From an uncultured Eubacteriales bacterium (GTDB lineage Bacteria; Bacillota; Clostridia; Oscillospirales; Acutalibacteraceae), in contig CAKUBN010000063.1 in NCBI GenBank assembly GCA_934643185.1, forward strand, positions 1 to 12,803: 12,803 nt of DNA, in the 5' to 3' direction. The translations under genes and the position numbers were made by a program. Below the pieces are notes generated by a model that was not told where the DNA came from, did not search any database, and was given only the letters and a program-made list of their open reading frames with translations. Below, one piece after another: positions 1 through 8,187 of the stretch. Position 1 is the stretch's first letter, and each line of letters starts with the position of its first letter.

Positions 1-534
1 GTGTATATGCAGAAGGTCATGGGTGTTCAAAAGCCGCGCATCGGCCTTGCAAATGTCGGCACGGAGCCGCACAAGGGCGGCGAACTGCAGCACGCGGCGT
101 TTGCACTGCTGAGCGAAAACAAAGACGTCCATTTCATCGGCAACATTGAAGCCAGAGACATTCCGTTTGATGCGGCAGATGTTGTGGTGTGCGACGGCTT
201 TACGGGCAATATCCTTCTTAAGATGTATGAAGGCGTCGCCATGGCGCTGATGAATAAATTCAAGGCCGTTTTCAAAAAGAGCCTAAAAAATAAGCTTGCG
301 GCGGCAATGGTTTTAAACGACATGAAAGCCATGAAAAAAGAGCTTGATTATAACGAATACGGCGGTGCGCCGATCCTCGGGTGCTCGAAGCCGGTCTTTA
401 AGGTACATGGCAGCGCCAAGGCTTCCACGCTGAAAAACGCCATTGCGCTTACGGTGAAGTACGCCGAGTCCGGCATTATAAGTGAGATCACCGCAGCCCT
501 GCAAAACGAGAAAACGGAAAACACGAACGAATAA
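1..534 (+). CDS. plsX: Phosphate acyltransferase PlsX, C-terminal part (5' end outside window)
   Basis: PlsX converts acyl-ACP to acyl-phosphate, the acyl donor for PlsY in the first step of bacterial phosphatidic acid synthesis; it is a peripheral membrane enzyme. The visible 177 residues match the C-terminal half of the family: the stretch around residues 3-35 (MQKVMGVQKPRIGLANVGTE, then HKGG) and the block CDGFTGNILLKMYEG at about 64-78 are typical PlsX sequence. Full-length members are around 330 residues, so roughly 150 N-terminal residues lie left of the window; the GTG at position 1 is an internal valine codon and not a start. The gene ends in TAA, 21 bases before rnc, which suggests co-transcription. 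Notably no acyl carrier protein gene follows it. The identification is by recognition of family sequence and by the rnc-smc-ftsY context. Confidence 0.93.
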   Translation: MYMQKVMGVQKPRIGLANVGTEPHKGGELQHAAFALLSENKDVHFIGNIEARDIPFDAADVVVCDGFTGNILLKMYEGVAMALMNKFKAVFKKSLKNKLAAAMVLNDMKAMKKELDYNEYGGAPILGCSKPVFKVHGSAKASTLKNAIALTVKYAESGIISEITAALQNEKTENTNE

Positions 535-555
535 CAAGACAGCAAAGGTATAACT

Positions 556-1242
556 ATGAGATCATTGGATGAATTTGAAAAAAAGATCGGATATAAATTT
601 AAGAACCGCAACCTGCTCATCACAGCGCTGACGCACTCCTCCTACGCAAACGAAAGCCGCGGCGGCGACCAGAGCTATGAGCGACTGGAATTCCTCGGCG
701 ATTCTATTTTGGGGTTTATCACGGCGGAATACCTGTGCAAAGCGTTCCCGGATATTCCCGAAGGCAAGCTGACAAAGAAGCGTGCGGCGCTCGTATGCGA
801 AAAATCGCTTTGCGGGTTTACACGCAGCTTCGGCGCAGGCGAGCTGCTGCGTCTCAGCCACGGCGAGCAGCACAGCGGCGGCAGAGAACGCCCAAGCATC
901 TTAGCGGACGTGTTCGAATCCATTACGGCGGCGATCTATCTCGATTCCGGCATCTTGGAGGAAGCCAAGCGCTTTGTACTGCACTACATTGAACCGGCGG
1001 CGCAGTCTGCGGGCGAACGCCCGTTTAAAGACCACAAGACGATGCTGCAGGAGATCATTCAGCAGAACCCCGGTGAACGGCTTGAGTACGTCCTTACCGG
1101 TGAGCACGGCCCCGACCACGATAAGCATTTCACGGTTGAGGTACACCTCAACAGCAATGTCATCGGCAAGGGCGGCGGACGCAGCAAAAAGGAAGCCGAA
1201 CAGCAGGCGGCACGCGAAGCACTGGAGCTGATGGGCTATTAA
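556..1242 (+). CDS. rnc: Ribonuclease III
   Basis: RNase III cleaves double-stranded RNA, processing the rRNA precursor and some mRNAs in the cytoplasm. The 228-residue product has the usual two-domain build. The endonuclease domain spans about 1-155 and carries the signature ERLEFLGDS at 42-50 (E45 and D49 in metal-binding positions) and LADVFES at 116-122 (D118, E121). A double-stranded RNA binding domain follows at about 158-227, with the closing GKGGGRSKKEAEQQAA helix region at 204-219. The ATG at 556 is preceded by AAAGG at 544-548, seven bases away, and the length is normal for the family. The stop codon TAA (1240-1242) shares its first base with the ATT that starts the next gene. Gene order plsX, rnc, smc, ftsY is the classic Firmicutes arrangement. 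Confidence 0.97.
   Translation: MRSLDEFEKKIGYKFKNRNLLITALTHSSYANESRGGDQSYERLEFLGDSILGFITAEYLCKAFPDIPEGKLTKKRAALVCEKSLCGFTRSFGAGELLRLSHGEQHSGGRERPSILADVFESITAAIYLDSGILEEAKRFVLHYIEPAAQSAGERPFKDHKTMLQEIIQQNPGERLEYVLTGEHGPDHDKHFTVEVHLNSNVIGKGGGRSKKEAEQQAAREALELMGY
1224..1240 (+). promoter_or_regulatory. Ribosome binding site and non-standard ATT start of the radical SAM gene
   Basis: GGAG at 1224-1227 lies ten bases before ATT (1238-1240), inside the last codons of rnc. The ATT shares its last base with the first base of the rnc stop TAA, so a terminating ribosome would sit directly on the start. Changing the third base to G, which would make ATG, would destroy the rnc stop, and rnc would then read on in its own frame until about 1545. 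This suggests the ATT is fixed by the overlap. AUU starts are known from E. coli infC and pcnB. That the start is used is inferred. Confidence 0.6.
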
Positions 1243-2227
1243 GCACGCGAATATTTCAATTTTTATCCCGCACAACGGCTGTCCGCAGCAATGCAGCTTC
1301 TGCAACCAAAATCGCATCACGGGCGAGAATCATCAGCCGCAGCCGGAAGAAGTGGCGGCACTGCTGCAAAGTGCGGCAAAGCAAATGGGGGAGCGCGTGC
1401 AGAACGCCGAGATCGCGTTTTTCGGCGGCAGCTTCACGGCAATCGACCCCGATTACCGTTTGGCGCTTTTAAAAACAGCGCACGCAGCATGCGAAACATA
1501 CGGCTTTGCCGGTATCCGCTGCTCTACGCGGCCGGATGCCATTGATGATGAACGTCTGACCGTATTAAAGCAATACGGCGTAACGGCAATCGAGCTCGGT
1601 GCGCAGTCGATGGATGGCGAAGTGTTAAAGCGCAACCGCCGCGGCCATACCGCAGAAGACGTGGAAAATGCAGCGCATTTAATTAAAAAATACGGCTTTG
1701 AGCTCGGCCTGCAGATGATGACCGGGCTGCCCGGCGACAGCGACGCAAAGGCGATGGAAACCGCCGAAAAGCTGCTGGCATTACACCCGGACACCATGCG
1801 CATTTATCCCACGATTGTCTTAGAAAACACACCGCTGTGCGACTTATACCGCGCAGGAAGCTATACGCCGCAAACGGTAGACGAAGCCGTTTCGCTGTGC
1901 GCAAAGCTCATTCCGATGATCGAGCAGCGCGGCGTGAAGCTCATCCGTGTGGGTCTGCACGCCAGCGAAGAACTGGAAAACCGCGTCGCGGGACCGTTTC
2001 ACCCCGCTTTTATGGAGCTGTGCCGCAGCGCGATCTTCCGCGAAAATGTCCTTAACGCGCTTCAAGATCGAAACGATTCGGAAGTCACGATCGACGTTGA
2101 CCCCCGCATGTTATCTGTTGCACTCGGACAGAAAAAAGAAAATTTGCAGCATTTCTCTAAGCACGGCTACACCGTGCACATCCGCCCGGATGCTTCGCTT
2201 TCCGGCGGCACATACAGGCTACGATAG
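1238..2227 (+). CDS. Elp3-like radical SAM protein without acetyltransferase domain; ATT start
   Basis: Read from ATT at 1238 this is a 329-residue radical SAM protein. The iron-sulfur motif CxxxCxxC is at C15, C19 and C22 (GCPQQCSFCNQ), followed by the SAM-binding glycine motif FFGGSF at 61-66, STRPDAI at 96-102, ELGAQSMD at 119-126, NRRGHT near 133-138 and MTGLPG further on. These are hallmarks of the Elp3-like branch. True Elp3 modifies wobble uridines and has a C-terminal GNAT acetyltransferase domain; this protein stops too early to contain one, so its substrate is unknown. The first ordinary start codon in frame is GTG at 1352, but beginning there would delete all three cluster cysteines. 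An in-frame stop lies at 1229-1231, and no ATG, GTG or TTG occurs between it and 1352. ATT at 1238 gives an N-terminus MKHANISIFIPH that fits the family. The gene overlaps rnc by five bases and precedes smc by twelve. Confidence 0.88.
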   Translation: MKHANISIFIPHNGCPQQCSFCNQNRITGENHQPQPEEVAALLQSAAKQMGERVQNAEIAFFGGSFTAIDPDYRLALLKTAHAACETYGFAGIRCSTRPDAIDDERLTVLKQYGVTAIELGAQSMDGEVLKRNRRGHTAEDVENAAHLIKKYGFELGLQMMTGLPGDSDAKAMETAEKLLALHPDTMRIYPTIVLENTPLCDLYRAGSYTPQTVDEAVSLCAKLIPMIEQRGVKLIRVGLHASEELENRVAGPFHPAFMELCRSAIFRENVLNALQDRNDSEVTIDVDPRMLSVALGQKKENLQHFSKHGYTVHIRPDASLSGGTYRLR

Positions 2228-2239
2228 GCAGGTAAACAG

Positions 2240-5200
2240 ATGCTTTTAAAATCTCTGGAGCTGCAGGGCTTCAAAACCTTTCCCGACAAAACGACCTTAA
2301 AATTTGAAAACGGCATTACGGCGGTCGTCGGCCCGAACGGCAGCGGCAAAAGCAACATCAGCGATGCCATGCGTTGGGTGCTCGGCGAGCAGTCTACCCG
2401 CGCACTGCGCTGCTCTAAAATGGAGGACGTCATCTTCAGCGGCACGCCGCAACGCAAAGCACAGGGCTTTTCCGAAGTGACCGTTACCATGGATAACACC
2501 GACCGTGAGTTAAACTACGACGGCGACACCGTTTCTGTCACGCGCCGTTTTTATCGCTCCGGCGAAAGCGAATACCGCATCAACAAGACGCTCGTGCGTC
2601 TGCGCGACGTGCATGAGCTGTTCATGGATACCGGCCTTGGCCGCGACGGTTATTCCATCATCGGGCAGGGCAAGATCGATAGCATCGTCTCCGCAAAAAG
2701 CGAAGACCGACGCGAGATTTTTGAAGAGGCCGCCGGCATTTCGCGCTTTCGCTACCGCAAAGAAGAAGCCGAACGCCGCTTGGAAAAAGCCGAAGAAAAC
2801 CTCATTCGCCTGCACGATATTTTAAACGAACTCGAAGAACGCGTGGGCCCTTTACGCGAGCAGGCAGAGAAAGCCGAAAAGTTTATTGCACTCGACAGCG
2901 AGAAAAAGGAACTGGAAATCGGTTTGTGGCTTGAAACGCTGGAGCGCTCCGGCAAGATCGTGCGCGAGGTGGAGGAAAAGATTGCCTCCGCGCAGAACAG
3001 CTACGAGGAAGTCGAAAGTGAGCTCCATGTGCTTTCCGCGCAAATCGAGCAGAATTTCACGGAAACGAACGGCTGCACCGCACAGATGGAAGAAGCACGT
3101 TTGAAGGCTTCCGAAGCCGATGAACTCGCCACCCGTAAAGAGGGAGAAGTTTCGGTGCTTGAAAATGATATTCTGCACGAGCAGCAGACCATCCGCAGAT
3201 TAAATGGCGAGATTGAAAGCGCCGCGCTGACCGGACAAACGCTTGAAGCGGATATTCAAGAAAAAGAACAGGCGGTAAAAGCAAAGGAAGCGGAAGCTGC
3301 GCAGAACCATGCCGATTTCGTTGCCTTTACCGCACAACTCGAGGAGCTGCGTGCCGGCACGGACAGCACTACGCGTGAGATCGACGCCGTTTCGGCTGAG
3401 CTTGTGGCACTGAACGCCGCACTTTCCGAAATGCGCGTGCAGCAGTCCTCGGCGGAATCCTCCATGCAGGAGATTCGCGCCCGCGCCGAAACAGTGGATG
3501 CTGCGATCACTGAAAGCGAAGAACGCCTCGCAGCGCTTCACACGGAGTGTGAGGAGCTTGACGCCATGCTGCACGATACGGCGGAGTACATTCAAAACGC
3601 TGAAAACACTGTGCAGGGGCATGAAATGCGTGTGCAACAGCGCAGAAAACGCGCCGAAGCCGTGAAAGCCGAAGCCGACCGCCAGATGCTCGACGCCAAA
3701 GAAAAAGAGCGCCGTGCTGGACTGTTGGAAGACCTTGAGCGCAATCTTGAAGGCTTCACGCAGAGCGTTAAAACCGTCATGCGCGAGAGCACGCGCGGCA
3801 ATCTGCGTGGTATCCACGGACCTGTTACACGGCTTTTAAAAGTCCCGCGCGAATACGCCGTGGCGTTGGAGACCGCGCTCGGCGCCGCCATGCAGAACGT
3901 CGTCGTTGATTCCGAAGACGCGGCGAAAGCGGCTATTCGCTTATTGAAACAGCGCGATTCCGGCCGTGCGACATTCCTGCCGCTGACCACGGTGCGCGGT
4001 ACGGTTATCGATGCGCGCGATGTGCAGAATATGCCCGGCTTTGTGGGCGTGGCTTCAACACTCTGCCACTGTGACGAGCAGTACGCCGGCATCCGCGATT
4101 CTTTGCTCGGCCGCACTATTGTTGCAGAAGACCTTGACCGCGCGGCGGAGATTGCACGGCGTATTCGGTTCCGCTACCGTGTCGTCAGCTTGGACGGGCA
4201 GATTGTCAATGCGGGCGGTTCGTTCACCGGCGGTTCCGCGGCGCGCAACTCCGGCCTTTTGAGCCGCTCGGCGGAGATTGCACGCATTCGCGCAGACGCA
4301 CAAATGCTGGCGCAGGCTGCAAATGAAACACTGGAGCGCCACAAGGCTACACAGCAGGAAGTGCTGCAAGCTATGGCGGAGCTTGAAAACGCCAAGGCCG
4401 TGCTGGCGCAGCACAGGGAAGATGAGATCCGCTTCAAAGCGGAAGCGGCCCGTGCCGCACGCGACGTGGAGACGGAAACCGCGAATCTTGCTTCTCTGCG
4501 CGACGAAAAAGAAAGTGCCGCAAAGCGTCTGAGCGGTTTTGTGCAGACCGCAGACAGCGCCCAGCAGAAAACAGAAGAAACAGAAGACAAAATTCAGGCA
4601 GCCAGAAGCAAAATGGAATCCATGGTCGGCGACCGCGAGGATGCAATGCATCGTTGTGATGAGACCTTGCAGCATTTGCAGGAAATCCGTTTTGCGGGAC
4701 TCGCCATCGAAAAAGATAAAGAATCGCTTGAAAATGCTGTGCAAACGCTGAAAGCACAGCAGTCCGAACGCGCTGCACGTATAGAAAGTTTAAATCAAGA
4801 ACTAGCGGAAAGCTTCGAGAAGATCAAAGCGCGCGAAGCGGATATTGAAAACCGAAAAATTGAATCTGCTAATCTGCGTGAGACCGCAAAGGAAAAACGG
4901 CAAACGGTCAGCGCCATCGCCGCAAAGCGCACGGTACTCGAGCAACAGACGAGCGAGTTGCGCCAAAAGGAACGCGAAGCTTCCTCGCGCCGCGAGACGA
5001 TTGGTCTTGAACTTGCTCGTCTGCGCGAACGCCGTGAAAACCAGAGCGGTGAATACGACGCTATCCTCAAAAAGCTGTGGGAAGAATACGAGCTCACCCG
5101 CCGCGAAGCCGAGGAAATGAACATCACGATTGAAGATGTGCCCACGGCGCAAAGGCGGTTGTCCGAACTCAAAAACAGCATCAAAGCGCTCGGCTCCGTC

Positions 5201-5812
5201 AACGTGGCGGCTGTTGTGGAATACAAAGAGGTTTCGGAGCGCTACAATTTTCTCAAAACGCAAACGGACGACGTGCAGCGCTCCCGCGCCGAGCTGTTAA
5301 AGCTCATCGACAACTTGACAAAGCAGATGCAGACGCAGTTTGCAGAGCGCTTTTCCGTCATCAATCAGAATTTCAGCCGGATTTTTCAGGAGTTGTTCGG
5401 CGGCGGCTCGGCAGAGCTTTGCTTTACGGACAGCGGCGATGTACTGCATTCCGGCATCGATATCCGCGTGCATCCGCCGGGCAAGATCGTCTCGCACATC
5501 GAGCTGCTTTCCGGCGGCGAAAAGGCGCTTGTGGCAATTTCGCTTTACTTTGCGATCATGCGCGTGAATCCACCGTCGTTCTGTATGCTCGACGAGATTG
5601 AAGCTGCACTGGATGACGTAAATGTCGTGCGCTTTGCAAATTACCTGCGCCGCATGAACCAAAAGACACAGTTCATCGTCATCACGCACCGCCGCGGCAC
5701 GATGGAAGAAGCTGATATGCTCTACGGCGTGACGATGCAGGACCAGGGCATTTCGAAACTCTTGGCACTGCACGCACACGAAGCGCAGGAAAAACTGGGT
5801 ATAACAACATAA
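2240..5812 (+). CDS. smc: Chromosome condensation ATPase SMC
   Basis: SMC is the ATPase of the bacterial condensin complex (with ScpA and ScpB, not in this window); it compacts and helps segregate the chromosome. The 1190-residue length is typical. The N-terminal head has Walker A GPNGSGKSN at 31-39 and the Q-loop WVLGEQS at 46-52. A long charged coiled-coil arm follows to about 520, then the hinge at about 524-670, which includes GGSFTGGS at 659-666. The return coil runs to about 1000. The C-terminal head carries the ABC signature LSGGEKA at 1090-1096 and Walker B with the catalytic glutamate (LDEIEAALD, D1118 and E1119). ATG 2240 has AGG at 2230-2232, seven bases upstream, and a conserved start sequence (LKSLELQGFKTF). 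No interruption is seen. It sits between the radical SAM gene and ftsY, as in many Clostridia. Confidence 0.98.
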   Translation: MLLKSLELQGFKTFPDKTTLKFENGITAVVGPNGSGKSNISDAMRWVLGEQSTRALRCSKMEDVIFSGTPQRKAQGFSEVTVTMDNTDRELNYDGDTVSVTRRFYRSGESEYRINKTLVRLRDVHELFMDTGLGRDGYSIIGQGKIDSIVSAKSEDRREIFEEAAGISRFRYRKEEAERRLEKAEENLIRLHDILNELEERVGPLREQAEKAEKFIALDSEKKELEIGLWLETLERSGKIVREVEEKIASAQNSYEEVESELHVLSAQIEQNFTETNGCTAQMEEARLKASEADELATRKEGEVSVLENDILHEQQTIRRLNGEIESAALTGQTLEADIQEKEQAVKAKEAEAAQNHADFVAFTAQLEELRAGTDSTTREIDAVSAELVALNAALSEMRVQQSSAESSMQEIRARAETVDAAITESEERLAALHTECEELDAMLHDTAEYIQNAENTVQGHEMRVQQRRKRAEAVKAEADRQMLDAKEKERRAGLLEDLERNLEGFTQSVKTVMRESTRGNLRGIHGPVTRLLKVPREYAVALETALGAAMQNVVVDSEDAAKAAIRLLKQRDSGRATFLPLTTVRGTVIDARDVQNMPGFVGVASTLCHCDEQYAGIRDSLLGRTIVAEDLDRAAEIARRIRFRYRVVSLDGQIVNAGGSFTGGSAARNSGLLSRSAEIARIRADAQMLAQAANETLERHKATQQEVLQAMAELENAKAVLAQHREDEIRFKAEAARAARDVETETANLASLRDEKESAAKRLSGFVQTADSAQQKTEETEDKIQAARSKMESMVGDREDAMHRCDETLQHLQEIRFAGLAIEKDKESLENAVQTLKAQQSERAARIESLNQELAESFEKIKAREADIENRKIESANLRETAKEKRQTVSAIAAKRTVLEQQTSELRQKEREASSRRETIGLELARLRERRENQSGEYDAILKKLWEEYELTRREAEEMNITIEDVPTAQRRLSELKNSIKALGSVNVAAVVEYKEVSERYNFLKTQTDDVQRSRAELLKLIDNLTKQMQTQFAERFSVINQNFSRIFQELFGGGSAELCFTDSGDVLHSGIDIRVHPPGKIVSHIELLSGGEKALVAISLYFAIMRVNPPSFCMLDEIEAALDDVNVVRFANYLRRMNQKTQFIVITHRRGTMEEADMLYGVTMQDQGISKLLALHAHEAQEKLGITT

Positions 5813-5833
5813 ATTCGGAAAAGAGGTGCCTGA

Positions 5834-6754
5834 ATGGGCTTTTTTGATAAGATCAAAGCGGGACTGAAAAAAACAAGAGACAGCATCACCGGGCAGATTA
5901 ACAGCATGCTCCACGCGTTCACAAAGATCGATGAGGAGCTGTTTGAGGAGCTTGAGGAGCTGCTTGTCATGGCGGACGTCGGCATGAACACCGCGACCGA
6001 AATCTGCGATACGCTCCGCGCACGCGTGAAAGAGCGCGGCATCACGGATCCGAATGAGATCATGGGACTTTTGCAGGAGGTCGTTACGGAAATGGTCAGC
6101 GGCGACAACGAGCTGCATCTCGACACACAGCCGTCCGTGATCCTCGTTATCGGCGTGAACGGTGTCGGCAAGACGACGACCATCGGCAAGCTGGCTTCGC
6201 GCCTTAAAAAAGAGGGCAAATCGGTCATTCTCGGCGCGGCGGATACGTTCCGCGCAGCGGCCATCGAGCAGCTCGAGGTCTGGGCAGAGCGTGCCGATGT
6301 GCCGATCATCAAGCACGCCGAGGGCGCAGACCCTGCCGCCGTCGTATACGATACGATCTCCGCGGCAAAGGCACGCCACGCCGACGTGGTCATCTGCGAT
6401 ACGGCCGGCCGCCTGCACAACAAGAAAAACCTGATGGACGAGCTTTCCAAGATCTCGCGCATCATCGATAAGGGCCTGCCGGGATGCAGCAAGGAAGTTT
6501 TGCTTGTGCTCGACGCCACCACAGGCCAGAATGCCGTGAATCAGGCGCGCGAATTCAAGGAAGCCGCAGGGCTGACGGGCATCGTGCTCACGAAGCTTGA
6601 CGGTACCGCAAAGGGCGGCGTTGTGCTGGCGATCCACCAGGATCTCGAGCTGCCGGTGAAGTTCATCGGTGTCGGCGAACAGGTGGATGATCTGCAGCCG
6701 TTTGACGCGGAGGACTTCGCCCGTGCACTGTTTGAGCGGAGACCGGAAGCATGA
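5834..6754 (+). CDS. ftsY: Signal recognition particle receptor FtsY
   Basis: FtsY is the membrane-associated GTPase that receives SRP-bound ribosomes and hands them to the Sec translocon. The 306-residue protein is a short form: the N-terminal helical N domain (about 1-95) begins almost at once, without the long acidic A region of enteric FtsY. The GTPase domain shows G1 GVNGVGKTT at 107-115, ADTFRAAA at 136-143, G3 DTAGR at 189-193, LVLDATTGQNA near 224-234, G4 TKLDGTAKGG at 253-262 and GVGEQVDDLQPF at 279-290. The ATG follows a good Shine-Dalgarno (AAGAGGTG, 5821-5828). The lysine-rich amphipathic start (FFDKIKAGLKK) fits a membrane-targeting helix. Its end overlaps the next start by ATGA. 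Its 306 codons contain no TTA, CTA or TCA, unlike smc beside it. Confidence 0.97.
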   Translation: MGFFDKIKAGLKKTRDSITGQINSMLHAFTKIDEELFEELEELLVMADVGMNTATEICDTLRARVKERGITDPNEIMGLLQEVVTEMVSGDNELHLDTQPSVILVIGVNGVGKTTTIGKLASRLKKEGKSVILGAADTFRAAAIEQLEVWAERADVPIIKHAEGADPAAVVYDTISAAKARHADVVICDTAGRLHNKKNLMDELSKISRIIDKGLPGCSKEVLLVLDATTGQNAVNQAREFKEAAGLTGIVLTKLDGTAKGGVVLAIHQDLELPVKFIGVGEQVDDLQPFDAEDFARALFERRPEA

Positions 6755-7590
6755 GGCTCGCCGTATTTTCCGATGTGCACAGCAACCATCACGCACTGGA
6801 AGCCTGCCTGAAGGAAGCGGAAAAGCAAAGGGCAGAGGGCTACATTTTTCTTGGAGACTATATTTCGGACTGCGCAAACCCGCATGAGACGATGAAGCTT
6901 TTGTACCGCGCAAAGCGGGAGATGCCCTGCTGGTTCGTGCGCGGCAACCGCGAGGAATACGTGCTGAACCACCACAACTTTGGCAGCGACTGGGCAGACG
7001 GCACCACAACGGGTTCGCTTTTGTACACCTACGAGGGGCTCACAGCGGAAGATCTCGCGTTTATCTCCACACTGCCGTTTATGCAGGTGATCGACCCAAA
7101 CGGCAAGTGCCCCATACGCATTTGCCACGGTTCTCCGGAAAAAACGCGCGACACCTTGCGCCCGTTCTCTTATAAAATAGAAAGCTGGCTTTTAAAGATC
7201 GACGAACGCGTGCTTTTGAGCGGCCACACGCACCAGCCGTGCAGCTCGCACACGATGGGCAAGCTGTACGTGAACCCCGGTGCGGTCGGTGTACAGTGCA
7301 CGCAAACCGTCACGGCAAAAATGGCACTGCTCGATTCCGACGGCAGCACATGGAACGAAACGCTGCTTGAGGTACCGTATGACATTGACGCCGCGGCGCA
7401 GGAAATTCGCGAAAGTGGACTGCTGACCCGCGCGGGCGTATGGGGACATGCGATTTTAAAGCAGCTTTACACCGGCAAAAATTACTCGCTTTTCTGTGTG
7501 CAGCGCGCAGAGGAGCTTGCGGCGGGCGGCCCCGTGCTTTTAGAGCACTGGCAGCAGGCCGCGCGTGATCTCGGAGTTTTGGAGGGATAA
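6751..7590 (+). CDS. Calcineurin-like metallophosphoesterase (YfcE/YsnB-like, extended C-terminus)
   Basis: The 279-residue product has all the metal-site motifs of the calcineurin-like phosphoesterase superfamily: DVH at 8-10, GDY at 35-37, GNREE at 65-69, CHGSP at 125-129 and GHTH at 158-161, then NPGAVG at 175-180. Such enzymes hydrolyse phosphodiesters or phosphomonoesters with two metal ions; the substrate cannot be read from sequence. About 100 residues follow NPGAVG, ending in predicted helices, so the protein is longer than the compact YfcE type. The start ATG overlaps the ftsY stop (ATGA), and rdgB follows after three bases, so the genes are translationally linked. B. subtilis also places a phosphoesterase (ysnB) next to its rdgB homologue (ysnA), which suggests a shared role in nucleotide or nucleic-acid clean-up; this is inference. 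Confidence 0.88.
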   Translation: MRLAVFSDVHSNHHALEACLKEAEKQRAEGYIFLGDYISDCANPHETMKLLYRAKREMPCWFVRGNREEYVLNHHNFGSDWADGTTTGSLLYTYEGLTAEDLAFISTLPFMQVIDPNGKCPIRICHGSPEKTRDTLRPFSYKIESWLLKIDERVLLSGHTHQPCSSHTMGKLYVNPGAVGVQCTQTVTAKMALLDSDGSTWNETLLEVPYDIDAAAQEIRESGLLTRAGVWGHAILKQLYTGKNYSLFCVQRAEELAAGGPVLLEHWQQAARDLGVLEG

Positions 7591-7593
7591 CAC

Positions 7594-8184
7594 ATGAACA
7601 TGATCATTGCAACGCATAACGCGCATAAAATAGAAGAATTCAGCCGCATTTTAGCGCCGCTTGGCATCACCGTGCAGACAGCCGAGCTGACCGAGGCGGA
7701 GGAAACCGGCACCACGTTCCGCGAGAACGCGTACATCAAAGCGAAATCCGCGTGTGACGAAACGGGCTTGCCGTGCGTGGCGGATGACTCCGGCTTATCG
7801 ATCGACTATTTAAACGGCGAGCCGGGCGTGTATTCCGCACGATACGCAGAGCCGGGCAAGCGTAAGGCGACCGTGCTCGAAAAGCTCAAGGATGTGCCGG
7901 AAGAAAAACGCGGCGCGCACTTTACAAGCGCCATCTGCTGCGTGTTCCCGAACGGCGACGTGCTGGAGGCCGAAGGCTACTGCTACGGCCGCATTGCAGA
8001 GGAATGCCGCGGCGAAAGCGGCTTTGGCTATGACCCCATTTTCATCTGCACGGAAGACGGCTGCGCGGGCAAGACGTTCGGCGAAGCGACGGCAGAAGAA
8101 AAGGACGCTGTGAGCCACCGTGGAAAATCTCTGCGCATTTTCGCAGAAAAACTTGAAAACTACCTGAAAGACAAAGAGGGATAA
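7594..8184 (+). CDS. rdgB: dITP/XTP pyrophosphatase (non-canonical purine NTPase)
   Basis: This is a member of the RdgB/HAM1 family, which hydrolyses dITP, ITP and XTP to monophosphates and so keeps deaminated purines out of DNA and RNA. The 196-residue length is normal. Family motifs are present in order: ATHNAHKIEEF at 6-16, FRENAYIKA at 42-50, ADDSGL at 63-68 with the catalytic aspartate D65, PGVYSARYA at 77-85, GFGYDPIF at 143-150 and SHRGKSL at 174-180. GGAGGG at 7581-7586, within the end of the upstream gene, is seven bases from ATG 7594. A second ATG at 7600 is possible but less well spaced. Three bases separate the gene from its neighbours on each side, so expression is almost certainly coupled. 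Confidence 0.96.
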   Translation: MNMIIATHNAHKIEEFSRILAPLGITVQTAELTEAEETGTTFRENAYIKAKSACDETGLPCVADDSGLSIDYLNGEPGVYSARYAEPGKRKATVLEKLKDVPEEKRGAHFTSAICCVFPNGDVLEAEGYCYGRIAEECRGESGFGYDPIFICTEDGCAGKTFGEATAEEKDAVSHRGKSLRIFAEKLENYLKDKEG

Positions 8185-8187
8185 AGT

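Noticed and set aside
1..9. GTG at position 1 as the start of plsX
   Set aside because: The encoded sequence is from the middle of PlsX; about half of the protein lies left of the window.
1225..1245. Programmed frameshift joining rnc to the radical SAM gene
   Set aside because: No slippery heptamer or RF2-like shift site is seen at the junction, and both proteins are complete on their own. Start-stop overlap with re-initiation is simpler.
1352..2227. GTG 1352 as start of the radical SAM gene
   Set aside because: It would remove the CxxxCxxC cluster motif encoded at 1280-1303 and the conserved N-terminus.
4055..4744. Reverse-strand open frame of 229 codons inside smc
   Set aside because: It lies wholly within the conserved hinge and coiled-coil coding region of smc and has no ribosome binding site or domain that I recognise.
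5297..7009. Reverse-strand open frame of 570 codons opposite the smc end and ftsY
   Set aside because: Same cause: it mirrors ftsY codons in register. The predicted product is rich in Arg, Cys and His with no known motif.
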